Assembly: GCF_014193655.1 (NCBI RefSeq)
Contig: NZ_JACHZQ010000001.1
Span: 310,001 to 374,000, forward strand
Direction: 5' to 3'
DNA length: 64,000 nt
From: Rhizobium sp. BK313
GTDB lineage: Bacteria; Pseudomonadota; Alphaproteobacteria; Rhizobiales; Rhizobiaceae
In this document: positions 41,358 through 50,392 of the stretch, piece after piece
Position numbering within the stretch: position 1 is the stretch's first letter
Layout: every line of letters starts with the position of its first letter
Program-made: the position numbers and the translations under genes
Notes under the pieces: generated by a model
Told to the model about the DNA's origin: nothing
What the model saw: only the letters and a program-made list of their open reading frames with translations
Database searches by the model: none

Positions 41358-42665
41358 TTACTGCAGGATCGATTTCGCGGCTTTTCCTGCAACATAGGTT
41401 TCGATGATCGCCCGATCGTCCCCCATGGTCTGCAACAGGAAGAGCTCCTCCGGGAGCGTCTTCACGACTTCCATCTTCAGCGCCATGGCCGGCGTGGCGG
41501 CAGCGTCGAGGATGACAAGGTCGGCGTCGGTACCGGGATCGAGGGTACCGATCTTGTCGGCCAGCGACAGGGCTTCGGCGTTGCCGAGCGTCATGTAATA
41601 ATAGCTTTCCAGCGGGTTCAGGCGTTCGCCGAGAAGCTGCTGGATCTTGTAGGCCTCGTCCATTGTGCGCAGCATCGAATAGCTGGAGCCGCCGCCGATA
41701 TCGGTGGCGACGCCGATGCGGACGGGCTTTTCGCGGCGTGCCAGAGCCTTCAGCGGGAAAAGGCCGGAGCCGAGGAACAGGTTGGAGGTCGGGCAATGGA
41801 CGGCGATGGCGCCGGCCTCGCTCATGGCGTCGGCTTCGCGCTCGGAAAGGTGAATGGCGTGTCCGAACAGGCTCTTCGGCCCGAGCAGGTCGTAGCGCGC
41901 GTAGATATCGGTGTAGTCGATCGCGTCTGGATAGAGCTCGCCGGTGAATTTGATCTCGTCGTGGTTTTCGGAGAGATGCGTCTGGATATGCAGATTAGGG
42001 AATTCACGGGCAAGGGCTGCGGCTGCTTCCATCTGCTCAGGCGTCGAGGTGATGGCGAAACGCGGGGTGATGGCGACATGGTTGCGGCCCTTGCCGTGCC
42101 AATCGGCGATCACCTGGCGCGTCTCGTCGTAACCCATCTGCGGTGTGTCGAGCAGGCCCTGCGGCGCATGGCGGTCCATCATCACCTTGCCGCCGACCAT
42201 GCGCATGTTGCGGCGCATGGCTTCGGCAAAGAAGGCGTCGGCGGAGGTCTTGTGCACGGAGCAATAGGCAACCGCCGTCGTCGTGCCGTGGCGGATCAGC
42301 TCGTCGTAGAAATGGGTGGCTATGCGCTGCGCATGGGCGCTTTCGACAAAGCGGCATTCCTCCGGGAAAGTATAGGTGTTCAGCCATTCCAGAAGGTTGG
42401 CCGCATAGGAGGCGATGACCTGCATTTGCGGAAAATGCAGATGCATGTCGATAAAGCCCGGCAAGATCAAATGCGGCCGATGGTCGACTTCGGCAACATG
42501 CGCAGGCGCTTTCGCCTTGACCTCTAGATAAGGGCCGATGGCGGCGATGATTCCGTTCTCGATCAGCAGGCCGCCATCGTGCTCATACGAATAGCTGTCC
42601 GTATCGGTCAGGTTCTCTGGCGCGCGCTTGAAGGAGAGCATGCGGCCACGCAAAAGGGTAGTCAT
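41358..42665 (-). CDS. guaD: Guanine deaminase
   Basis: This 435-aa zinc amidohydrolase converts guanine to xanthine and ammonia. The metal site is visible as DMHLHFPQMQ, then HLSENHDE, and the late ATDIGGGSSYSML with the conserved Asp. The TFPEECRF motif near residue 100 is characteristic for guanine deaminases. Its ATG overlaps the puuD stop (ATGA at 42662-42665), with GGAG upstream inside puuD, so guaD is coupled to the urate oxidase. It feeds xanthine to XdhAB, encoded about 4 kb away. Confidence 0.93.
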   Translation of the reverse strand: MTTLLRGRMLSFKRAPENLTDTDSYSYEHDGGLLIENGIIAAIGPYLEVKAKAPAHVAEVDHRPHLILPGFIDMHLHFPQMQVIASYAANLLEWLNTYTFPEECRFVESAHAQRIATHFYDELIRHGTTTAVAYCSVHKTSADAFFAEAMRRNMRMVGGKVMMDRHAPQGLLDTPQMGYDETRQVIADWHGKGRNHVAITPRFAITSTPEQMEAAAALAREFPNLHIQTHLSENHDEIKFTGELYPDAIDYTDIYARYDLLGPKSLFGHAIHLSEREADAMSEAGAIAVHCPTSNLFLGSGLFPLKALARREKPVRIGVATDIGGGSSYSMLRTMDEAYKIQQLLGERLNPLESYYYMTLGNAEALSLADKIGTLDPGTDADLVILDAAATPAMALKMEVVKTLPEELFLLQTMGDDRAIIETYVAGKAAKSILQ

Positions 42666-43900
42666 TGGTCTTTTTCTCCGACGGAGCTTTCGAACCAGGC
42701 GGCCAGCAGCTTGCGCTCCTCCGGCGTCACGTCGGTGACATTGCCGGGCGGCATGGCATGGCTGCGGCCAGCCTGAATATAGATCTCGCGGGCATGCATA
42801 GCGATTTCCGCGTCGTTTTCCAGCATCACATCCTGTGGCGCACGCGCAATGCCTTCAAAAACAGGCTCAGCGGCATGGCACATCGAACAGCGCGTCGAGA
42901 TCATCTGCTTCACCGCCGGAAAGTGCGCATCCGCAGCGAACTGCTGAAAAGCGGGCGCGACGGCGTCGGCATCCTTTTCGCCGGTCAACACCTTCGGCAC
43001 GGTCGAAAGCCATATGATCAGAATGAAGAGAATGACGGTGACGATCCATGTCCAGGTGGGGCGGCCCTTGCGGGCATGGATCGTGTTGAACCAATGGCGG
43101 ATGGTGACGCCCATCAGGAACACCAGCGCCGCGATGATCCAGTTATAAGCGGTGCCGAAGGCCAGCGGATAATGGTTCGACAGCATGAAGAAGATAACGG
43201 GCAGCGTCAGATAGTTGTTGTGCAAAGAGCGCTGCTTGGCGATGCGGCCATATTTCGGGTCCGGCGTGCGCCCGGCGATCAGGTCGGCGACTACGATCTT
43301 CTGGTTGGGTATGATGATCATGAAGACATTGGCCGACATGATCGTCGCCGTGAAGGCGCCGAGATGCAGGAAGGCGGCGCGGCCCGTGAAGAGGTGGGTA
43401 TAGCCCCAGGCCATGAAGACGAGGACGGCATAAAGCACCGCCATCAGACCCCAGGTGTTGTTGCCGAGCGGCGATTTGCAGAGCAGATCGTAGACGATCC
43501 AGCCACCGGCGAGGGAAGCCAGCGAAATCAGAATGGCGACGGGAACGCTGACGTCCAGTACATGCCGGTCGATGAGGAAGAGATTGGCGCCCCCGTAATA
43601 GACGATGCAGAGCATCAGGAAGCCGGAGAGCCAGGTAAAATAGCTCTCATATTTGAACCAGGTCAGATGTTCCGGCATCGTGGCCGGGGCCACCAGATAT
43701 TTCTGGATGTGATAGAAACCGCCGCCATGAACCTGCCACTCCTCGCCATAGGCGCCGGGCGGAAGATGCGGACGCTTCACCAGGCCGAGATCAAGCGCGA
43801 TGAAGTAGAAGGACGAGCCGATCCAGGCAATGGCGGTTATGACGTGGAACCAGCGGGCAGCAAAGGCCAGCCATTCCCACGCTATGGCATATTCATACAT
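42662..43900 (-). CDS. puuD: Membrane-bound urate oxidase with cytochrome c domain
   Basis: This 412-aa protein is the PuuD (DUF989) urate oxidase. It oxidises urate to 5-hydroxyisourate in the inner membrane and passes electrons to the respiratory chain instead of forming peroxide. It has about eight hydrophobic helices in residues 10-300, with conserved WFHVITAIAWIGSSFYF and FYHIQKY. A C-terminal periplasmic cytochrome c domain has haem motif Cys338-x-x-Cys341-His342 (CSMCH) and a possible axial Met in HAMPPGN. AAGGGGAA precedes the ATG. It replaces soluble uricase, which is absent here. Confidence 0.94.
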   Translation of the reverse strand: MYEYAIAWEWLAFAARWFHVITAIAWIGSSFYFIALDLGLVKRPHLPPGAYGEEWQVHGGGFYHIQKYLVAPATMPEHLTWFKYESYFTWLSGFLMLCIVYYGGANLFLIDRHVLDVSVPVAILISLASLAGGWIVYDLLCKSPLGNNTWGLMAVLYAVLVFMAWGYTHLFTGRAAFLHLGAFTATIMSANVFMIIIPNQKIVVADLIAGRTPDPKYGRIAKQRSLHNNYLTLPVIFFMLSNHYPLAFGTAYNWIIAALVFLMGVTIRHWFNTIHARKGRPTWTWIVTVILFILIIWLSTVPKVLTGEKDADAVAPAFQQFAADAHFPAVKQMISTRCSMCHAAEPVFEGIARAPQDVMLENDAEIAMHAREIYIQAGRSHAMPPGNVTDVTPEERKLLAAWFESSVGEKDQ

Positions 43901-44140
43901 TCAGTTCCCCTTTTCTTCCTCCGACTCGACACCTTGCAAAATGTTGGGCGCAGAGGGAAGGGGCGTTTCATCAAGGGATTGCTTTTCGTAACGGGACCAC
44001 ACACTTCCGTGACCGATATGCAGCCGCTCTTGTCGAGCGCCAACTTCGCCATAGATGAAAATTGGACGCGTTTTTTCAGCGTCATCGGCGATAGGCGGGC
44101 AGCGGAGCCCCCGGGGCGCCGTATCGTCGGAGATTTGCCC

Positions 44141-44473
44141 ATGCGTGGTATACTGGCGTTTGCACTATTCCTTTTTGCAACCTCTGCCATGGCGCACGAC
44201 GCGCCCTCCGGCTGGACCTACGATCCCTACTGTTGCAACGGCGACAGTCAGACCGGTGATTGCGAGATGATCCCCTCGCGCACGGTGACCGTTATCCCGG
44301 GTGGCTATCGGATTACGCTCTATCCCGGCGATCATCGCTATGTGACGCATGCTCATATCTTTACGCTACCACAGCGCAAGACAATGCGTTCACCGGATGG
44401 CGCCTATCACCTTTGTCTGTTTCCGGACGAGAACACGCCGCGCTGCTTCTATGCGCCGGATATGGCCTATTGA
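44141..44473 (+). CDS. Small secreted cysteine-containing protein, unknown function
   Basis: This 110-aa protein begins with a clear signal peptide (MRGILAFALFLFATSAMA/HD). The mature part has five cysteines (YDPYCCNGDSQTGDCEM, later YHLCLF and PRCFYAP) and a His-containing middle. CGGAG lies 9 bases before the ATG. A very long open frame continues upstream in the same phase, but that part is antisense to puuD and is not protein-like. Short proteins with the WYDxxCC pattern occur widely in rhizobia with no known role. It lies alone between puuD and a LysR gene, opposite to both. Confidence 0.75.
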   Translation: MRGILAFALFLFATSAMAHDAPSGWTYDPYCCNGDSQTGDCEMIPSRTVTVIPGGYRITLYPGDHRYVTHAHIFTLPQRKTMRSPDGAYHLCLFPDENTPRCFYAPDMAY

Positions 44474-44480
44474 GCGGCGC

Positions 44481-45377
44481 TCATTCCAACGGCATACCGA
44501 ATTCGCCGAGAATCCAGTTCCGGAAGGCACGGATTCTCGGCGTATGACGCCTGTTCTCGGGGTAGGCAAGCCAATAGTTCGAGCCATCGTTGCAGAGGAT
44601 ATCGAAGGGCTGGATCAGCCGACCGGCGGCTAAGTCGTCGGCATAGAATTCGGGTGTCAGGACGGCGACGCCTTGTCCGGCGATCGCGGCACTCGCCTCG
44701 AAGGATTGCGCCCCAAGCCTGCTTTTCGGTCTGCCTTGCAGGCCAGGGTCGGGAACTCCGGCTGCTTCGAACCATTGTGCCCACCAAGGGTCGCCGGCAT
44801 CGATGATCCGAAGTTTGAGAAGATCGGCCGGCGTATGGACGCCGCCGATGCTGGCCGCCAACTCCGGGCTGAGCATCGGCGTGAAGTTCATTTTCATCAA
44901 CAGATGCGCGCGCAGGCCCGGCCATGTTCCGCGCCCATTGCGAATGGCGATATCGGACGGTTCACGGGAGAAATCAATGAGCGCGTCTGATGTGGCGAGC
45001 CGTACTGCGACATTCGGGTGCTGTAGCTGAAATGAGCCGAGGTGGCGAGCCAGCCACTGCGATGCGAAGGTCGGCGTTGAATGAATGAGAAGCGTGGATT
45101 CGGCACCGCCGCTGACCGAAGCCATTGCCTCATGCAGCATGCTGAAGGCCTCGCTGACCTTCGGCGCCAGCCGCGCGCCCGCCTCCGTCAACTCGATCTG
45201 GCGCGGGCGGCGCAGGAACAGCGGCTCGCCGACATTCTCCTCCAAAAGCTTGATCTGATAGCTGACGGCCGTCTGCGTCATGCCCAGTTCCGTGCCGGCG
45301 CGGGTGAAACTGCCGTGCCGGGCGGCGGCCTCGAAGACGCGGAGTGCATTCAGCGGAAACTGTTTTGACAGTTTCAT
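44481..45377 (-). CDS. LysR-family regulator, GcvA-like
   Basis: This 298-aa regulator has the GcvA-type N-terminus: FPLNALRVFEAAARHGSFTRA, followed by ELGMTQTAVSYQIKLLEE as the recognition part, then LFLRRPRQIELTEAGARL. The effector domain contains IAIRNGRGTWPGL and a late GQGVAVLTPEF. It lies between the puuD-guaD-lldD unit and the xdh genes, on the same strand, so it may control purine genes; it could equally act on the divergent small gene at 45480. The 102-base gap to that gene contains the short palindrome TGGAATTCCA at 45416-45425. Confidence 0.87.
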   Translation of the reverse strand: MKLSKQFPLNALRVFEAAARHGSFTRAGTELGMTQTAVSYQIKLLEENVGEPLFLRRPRQIELTEAGARLAPKVSEAFSMLHEAMASVSGGAESTLLIHSTPTFASQWLARHLGSFQLQHPNVAVRLATSDALIDFSREPSDIAIRNGRGTWPGLRAHLLMKMNFTPMLSPELAASIGGVHTPADLLKLRIIDAGDPWWAQWFEAAGVPDPGLQGRPKSRLGAQSFEASAAIAGQGVAVLTPEFYADDLAAGRLIQPFDILCNDGSNYWLAYPENRRHTPRIRAFRNWILGEFGMPLE

Positions 45378-45479
45378 GGATAAGTTCTCTTTATGTATAC
45401 AGACGGTTGTTCGATTGGAATTCCAGCATTTTCAGCGGCAAACTGCAATCCATATCATCGATTGGATTGAGGTGCTTTC

Positions 45480-45683
45480 ATGGATTGCTATGCTATAGAG
45501 CAGATGAATGCCGCTAGACCCTCCGTTCTGGCTCGAGCGCTGGGGGTACTGACGCAGGTCTTTGCGGGGAGCACAGGGCCTTCACCGAGGCTGGATTTGG
45601 ATGAGATGCCCGACCGGCTCAAACGCGATCTCGGTTTTCTCGACGGGCGCGGTCCGCGTTACGAGGATGATCGGATGGCGTAA
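45480..45683 (+). CDS. Short DUF1127-like protein
   Basis: This 67-aa frame has a good ribosome-binding site (GAGGTG 5-10 bases before the ATG) and ends in a segment like the DUF1127 tail (DEMPDRLKRDLGFLDGR). That tail has the L-x-D-M-x-x-x-L-x-R-D-L-G-L pattern seen in short rhizobial proteins linked to RNA turnover and phosphate or stress responses. Its 3' end overlaps the convergent xdhC gene by 25 bases. It is smaller than most annotated genes, so the call is moderate. Confidence 0.55.
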   Translation: MDCYAIEQMNAARPSVLARALGVLTQVFAGSTGPSPRLDLDEMPDRLKRDLGFLDGRGPRYEDDRMA

Positions 45684-46504
45684 GCCGCGAAGGCCGTCAG
45701 CAACTCTGCGGCCGTCATGGCGGCGATGACTTCCGGGCGCTTGTCCTTCACCGCGGCGCCGCCGATCGGCAGCGTCAGCCGCTCAAGCGAGGCCTTGTCA
45801 CCGCCCTCGCGGGTTAGCCAATGGGAGAAGGTGGCGCGCTTGGTCACCGAGCCGATCATGCCGACATAGGCAAGGTCGGTGCGGGCGAGCGCTTCCTTGG
45901 CGATCAGGAAATCCAGGGCGTGATCATGGGTCAGGATGACGATCGCTGAGCCTGCGGGAATATCCTGCACCAATGCTTCCGGCATTGGCGAAAGCTTTGT
46001 CTTCGTCTCTGCCGGCAGGTTTGCCAATTCCTCCTTCCGGGTCTCGATCACCGTCACGGAAAGCGGCAGAGGCGCGAGCGCGGCGGCCAATGCATGCCCG
46101 ACATGTCCTGCGCCAAAGAGATAGGTCTCCGGTCGATGTTCCGCTTCGCTCGCCCGTTTGGCTTCGAGCTCTTCCAGCAATTGTGTCGTCATTTTCTGGA
46201 AACGCAGCTGGGTGCGACCGCCGCAGCATTGGCCGATCTCCGGCCCGAGCGGTATGTCCATCATCTCGACGCCATCGCCCATCAACAATTCGCGGGCGTT
46301 CTGGATCGCCAAAAATTCGAACTGCCCACCACCGATCGTGCCCCAGATGGCATTTTCGGAAACGAGCATGAAGGTTCCAGCCTCGCGCGGGGTGGAGCCC
46401 TGCGTTCCGATGATCTCGACAAGGATGGAGACGGGGCGGCCCGCCAGAAATGCGCGGAAGTCGCTCCTGGGTATGACGCCGGAAAGCACTTCGCGGATCG
46501 CCAT
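45659..46504 (-). CDS. xdhC: Xanthine dehydrogenase maturation factor
   Basis: This 281-aa protein binds molybdenum cofactor, has it sulfurated, and inserts it into XdhB. It shows the XdhC_CoxI start (VSILVEIIGTQGSTPREAGT with IGGGQFEF), the QCCGGRTQL cysteine motif, and the C-terminal Rossmann part YLFGAGHVGHALA with THDHALD. The ATG at 46504 with AAGGGATG upstream is chosen over a GTG at 46510. It is two bases from the xdhB stop, so it ends the xdhABC operon. Confidence 0.93.
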   Translation of the reverse strand: MAIREVLSGVIPRSDFRAFLAGRPVSILVEIIGTQGSTPREAGTFMLVSENAIWGTIGGGQFEFLAIQNARELLMGDGVEMMDIPLGPEIGQCCGGRTQLRFQKMTTQLLEELEAKRASEAEHRPETYLFGAGHVGHALAAALAPLPLSVTVIETRKEELANLPAETKTKLSPMPEALVQDIPAGSAIVILTHDHALDFLIAKEALARTDLAYVGMIGSVTKRATFSHWLTREGGDKASLERLTLPIGGAAVKDKRPEVIAAMTAAELLTAFAAYAIRSSS

Positions 46505-46506
46505 GG

Positions 46507-48843
46507 TCACATCCCTTTCAGGCGCTCGACCGCCATCAGCACCCGTTCCGGTGTTGCCGGCGCGTCGAGCCGCGGGCAGACACGGTAATCCGCGACGCTC
46601 GCGACGGCCATGGACAGAGCTTCAAGTACCGAGATGCTGAGCATGAAGGGCGGTTCGCCAACGGCCTTGGAGCGGCCGATGGTGGCCTCGGCATTTTCGG
46701 ACCATTCGGCAAGGCGGACGTTGAAAATCTTCGGCCGGTCGGAGGCGAGCGGGATCTTGTAGGTGGACGGCGCGTGCGTGCGCAGCCGGCCCTTGTCATC
46801 CCACCAGAGTTCTTCCGTGGTCAGCCAGCCCATGCCCTGCACGAAGGCGCCTTCGACCTGGCCGATATCGATCGCCGGGTTCAGCGAACGGCCGACGTCG
46901 TGGAGGATATCGGTGCGGTCGATCAGATATTCGCCGGTCAGCGTGTCGATCGAGACTTCGGAGCAGGCGGCGCCATAGGAGAAATAATAGAACGGCGTGC
47001 CGCGGCCGGCCTTGCGGTCCCAATGGATTTTCGGCGTCTTGTAGAAGCCGGCGGCGGAAAGCTGCACACGGGCGAAATAGGCCTGCTTGATGAAATCGGG
47101 GAAGGGGATTTCGAGATCGCCGACGCGCACCCGGTTCGGCAGGAACTGCACCTCTTCGGCGCCAACGCTCCATTTCTCGACGGCGAAGGCAACGAGGCGC
47201 TCCTTGATCTGTCGGGCGGCGTCGAAGGCAGCCATGCCGTTGAGGTCGGAGCCGGAGGAGGCCGCAGTCGCCGAAGTGTTGGGAACCTTGCCCGTGGTGG
47301 TCGCAGTGATCTTCACCCGATCGATATCGACCTGGAAGCTATCGGCCAGCACCTGCGCCACCTTGGTGTAGAGGCCCTGGCCCATCTCGGTGCCGCCGTG
47401 GTTCAGGTGGATCGAGCCGTCCTGATAGACGTGCACCAGCGCGCCGGCCTGGTTGAAGGCGGTCATGGTGAAGGAGATGCCGAATTTCACAGGCGTCAGC
47501 GCAATGCCCTTGCGGATAAAGCGGCTGGAGCGGTTGAACTCGACGATGGCATCGCGCCGCGCCTGATAGTCGGAGGAGTCTTCGAGTTCATCGACGATAC
47601 GGTGGATGATGTTGTCCTCCACCTCCTGGTGATAGGGCGTCAGCGTCCGGCCAGAGCCGGGCTGGCCGTAGAAATTCGCGCGCCGAATCTCCAGCGGGTC
47701 CTTACCGAGCGCATAAGCGATCTCTTCGATGAAGCGTTCACCGCCGACCATGCCCTGCGGGCCGCCGAAACCGCGGAAGGCGGTGTTGGAAACGGTGTGC
47801 GTCTTCAGCGGTTTCGAGACGAGATGCACATGCGGGTAGAAATAGCTCGAATCCGCGTGGAACAGCGCGCGGTCGGTGACCGGGCCGGAGAGGTCGGAGG
47901 AGAAGCCGCAGCGGGCGGCGTAGGTCGCATCGACGGCGTGGATACGGCCGTCATCGTCGAAGCCGATTTCGTAGTCGACCAGAAAGTCATGGCGCTTGCC
48001 GGTGGCTGCCATGTCCTCGTCGCGGTCGGGGCGGAATTTGATGGCGCGGCCGAGCTTCTTGGCGGCGACGGCGGCGAGTGCGGCGAACTGATTGCCCTGC
48101 GTCTCCTTGCCGCCGAAGCCGCCGCCCATGCGGCGCACATTGACGGTAACGGCATTGGACGGAATGTTCAGGACATGGCCGACGATATGCTGGATCTCGC
48201 TCGGATGCTGGGTGGATGACCAGACGGTCACTTCGTCGTCTTCGCCGGGGATCGCCATGGCGATGTGGCTCTCGAGATAGAAATGCTCCTGGCCGCCGAT
48301 GCGCATCTGCGCCTTGATGCGGTGCTTGGCATTGGCCATCTCGGCTTCCGGCTCGCCCCGCTTCAGCGTCATCGGCTCGTAGACGACCGGTCCGCCGTTG
48401 GCGAGCGCCCCGTCGATATCGCTCCAATGGGGCAGGTCGCGGTAGTCGATCTTGGCGAGCCTTGCTGCCCGGCGAGCGATCTCGCGGGTCTCGGCGATGA
48501 CGGCGAAGATCGGCTGGCCGTGGAACTCGACCTTGGTATCGGCGAGCAGTGGCTCGTCATGCATGCCGTTGGAACTGGTATCGTTGACCCCAGGAATATC
48601 CTCGGCCGTGAACACCCAGACGACGCCGGGATAGGCTTTGACTTCGGAGAGGTCGATGCCGGCGATGTCGGCATGCGCGCGGTCGGAGAGGCCGAGTGCT
48701 CCATGCAGCAGGCCGGCCGGTTCCGGTAGGTCGTCGATATAGTCGGCAGCACCCGTCACGTGCTTGTGCGCCGAGTCGTGCTTCAGCGAACCATGCATCG
48801 AGCCGTTGATGACCTTGCGTTCCTCGAAGGTGGATTTGTCCAT
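46507..48843 (-). CDS. xdhB: Xanthine dehydrogenase, molybdopterin subunit
   Basis: This 778-aa subunit holds the molybdenum site that hydroxylates hypoxanthine and xanthine to urate. Visible are the N-terminal HVTGAADYIDDLP, the molybdopterin-binding RRMGGGFGGKETQG, FRGFGGPQGM with the substrate Arg, the GTEMGQGLYTK segment and the C-terminal AVGEPPFML with the catalytic Glu. GGAGGC precedes the ATG. The gap to xdhA is two bases. Bacterial XdhAB forms a cytoplasmic heterotetramer with the FAD/2Fe-2S subunit. Confidence 0.95.
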   Translation of the reverse strand: MDKSTFEERKVINGSMHGSLKHDSAHKHVTGAADYIDDLPEPAGLLHGALGLSDRAHADIAGIDLSEVKAYPGVVWVFTAEDIPGVNDTSSNGMHDEPLLADTKVEFHGQPIFAVIAETREIARRAARLAKIDYRDLPHWSDIDGALANGGPVVYEPMTLKRGEPEAEMANAKHRIKAQMRIGGQEHFYLESHIAMAIPGEDDEVTVWSSTQHPSEIQHIVGHVLNIPSNAVTVNVRRMGGGFGGKETQGNQFAALAAVAAKKLGRAIKFRPDRDEDMAATGKRHDFLVDYEIGFDDDGRIHAVDATYAARCGFSSDLSGPVTDRALFHADSSYFYPHVHLVSKPLKTHTVSNTAFRGFGGPQGMVGGERFIEEIAYALGKDPLEIRRANFYGQPGSGRTLTPYHQEVEDNIIHRIVDELEDSSDYQARRDAIVEFNRSSRFIRKGIALTPVKFGISFTMTAFNQAGALVHVYQDGSIHLNHGGTEMGQGLYTKVAQVLADSFQVDIDRVKITATTTGKVPNTSATAASSGSDLNGMAAFDAARQIKERLVAFAVEKWSVGAEEVQFLPNRVRVGDLEIPFPDFIKQAYFARVQLSAAGFYKTPKIHWDRKAGRGTPFYYFSYGAACSEVSIDTLTGEYLIDRTDILHDVGRSLNPAIDIGQVEGAFVQGMGWLTTEELWWDDKGRLRTHAPSTYKIPLASDRPKIFNVRLAEWSENAEATIGRSKAVGEPPFMLSISVLEALSMAVASVADYRVCPRLDAPATPERVLMAVERLKGM

Positions 48844-48845
48844 GA

Positions 48846-50315
48846 TTATGCCTCCACCGTTGCAAAGCGCTGCAATTCCTGCGGCGCACCGGCCGTTTCG
48901 AGATAGAAGCGGATGAGCAGGTTCTTGGCAGTCAATTGTCGGTATTCGGCGGTGGCGCGCCAGTCTGTGAGCGGCGTGTAGTCGGCATCGAAGGCGGGGC
49001 GGGCGGCGGTCACCGTCGCCTCCGTCCAGGGCTTGCCGATCAGCTCGGCTTCGACCGTGCGGGCACGCTTCGGCGTGCCGGCCATGCCACCGAAGGCGAT
49101 GCGGATATCGGCAACGTTGCCGGCCGCATCCAGCGCCAGATGGAAAGCACCGCAGAGCGCCGAAATATCCTCATCACGACGCTTGGAGATCTTGTAAACA
49201 GCGAAATGAGTGCCTTCGGCCGGGTAGGGCACGAAGACGCTTTCGACGAATTCGCCGGGATTGCGGTCCTGCTTGCCGTAGTCGATGAAGAAGTCTTCCA
49301 GCGGCAACGCGCGGGTGCCAGTAACGGAGCGCAGCTTGACCGTCGCGCCGAGCGCGATCAGTGGCGGCGGCGTGTCGCCAATAGGCGATCCGTTGGCGAT
49401 ATTGCCGCCGATCGTGCCCATATTGCGCACCTGCTCGCCGCCGATGCGGTTGATCAGGCTTGCGAGCGCCGGGATCTTCTCGGCCATGGCGGCAAACGCC
49501 TGGCTGTAGGTGACACCGGCGCCGATGGTCAGGCCGGTGTCTTCCAAGGTAATTTTCTGCAAGTCGGTCAGATGATTGATGAAGACGACCGGGTCGAGCT
49601 TGCGCATCTGCTTGGTGACCCAGAGGCCGACATCGGTGGAGCCGGCGACGATGATTGCCTTCGGCTCGTCGGCCAACACTTGCGCAAGCGCTGCGACCGA
49701 GCCCGGTACGATCAGGCGATCCTCGCCGGAAGTGACGGTGATGGTATCGCCGTCCTGCATGGCCCAGAGGCGCGCGATGATGTCGGCCCTGGTTTTTTCC
49801 AGGGGGTCGAACAGGGCGCTCGGGCGCATCTGGCTCACCTGTTCGGCTGCCTTGACGATCGGCTCATAACCTGTGCACCGACAGAGATTGCCCTGCAGGG
49901 ATTTTTCGATCTGCTCCCGGCTCGGCTTTTCGGTCGTAAGCCACAGGCCGTAGAGCGACATGACGAAACCCGGCGTGCAGAAACCGCATTGCGAGCCATG
50001 ACAGTCGACCATGGCCTGCTGCACCGGATGCAGCGTGCCGTCCTTGGCGGCCAGATGTTCGACGGTGACGACATGGGTGGCATGCAGCGAGCCGACAAAA
50101 CGGATGCAGGCATTGACGGCCTCGTAATGCAGTCCGCCATCGATCAGCCGGCCGACCAGAACAGTGCAGGCGCCGCAATCGCCTTCCGCGCATCCTTCTT
50201 TCGTGCCCGTCAGATGCCGGTTGAGACGCAGGAAATCGAGGAGCGTCTCAGTCGGGCGCAGGCTGGAAAGAGAGATATCCTCGCCGTTGAGGATAAAGCG
50301 GATGCTGTCGTTCAT
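48846..50315 (-). CDS. xdhA: Xanthine dehydrogenase, iron-sulfur/FAD subunit
   Basis: This 489-aa subunit moves electrons from the molybdenum site to NAD+. The plant-type [2Fe-2S] domain has Cys42, Cys47 and Cys50 (GCAEGDCGACTV) and Cys70. The second cluster is in CGFCTPGF and GNLCRCTGYEP. The FAD domain follows, with IVAGSTDVGLWVTKQ and the MGTIGGNIANGSPIGD loop. GGGAAC precedes the ATG. bdhA lies 135 bases upstream on the same strand, as in the bdhA-xdhA2-xdhB2 operon of S. meliloti. A dispersed repeat sits in that gap. Confidence 0.95.
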   Translation of the reverse strand: MNDSIRFILNGEDISLSSLRPTETLLDFLRLNRHLTGTKEGCAEGDCGACTVLVGRLIDGGLHYEAVNACIRFVGSLHATHVVTVEHLAAKDGTLHPVQQAMVDCHGSQCGFCTPGFVMSLYGLWLTTEKPSREQIEKSLQGNLCRCTGYEPIVKAAEQVSQMRPSALFDPLEKTRADIIARLWAMQDGDTITVTSGEDRLIVPGSVAALAQVLADEPKAIIVAGSTDVGLWVTKQMRKLDPVVFINHLTDLQKITLEDTGLTIGAGVTYSQAFAAMAEKIPALASLINRIGGEQVRNMGTIGGNIANGSPIGDTPPPLIALGATVKLRSVTGTRALPLEDFFIDYGKQDRNPGEFVESVFVPYPAEGTHFAVYKISKRRDEDISALCGAFHLALDAAGNVADIRIAFGGMAGTPKRARTVEAELIGKPWTEATVTAARPAFDADYTPLTDWRATAEYRQLTAKNLLIRFYLETAGAPQELQRFATVEA

Positions 50316-50392
50316 ATCGTTCCCAATTGTTTTTTGCTTTTCAAGGAACGAGACAACTTTCTTCGAACCGCTATCTCGTTCCGTCTGTTTGG

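Noticed and set aside
42665-44473. A 602-codon open frame on the plus strand
   Set aside because: Most of it is antisense to puuD, whose membrane helices and haem motif are convincing. Only the last 110 codons, with their own ribosome-binding site and signal peptide, were kept as a gene.
46774-48219. A 481-codon open frame opposite xdhB
   Set aside because: The xdhB frame carries the molybdopterin motifs; the opposite frame has no recognisable pattern and no start signal.
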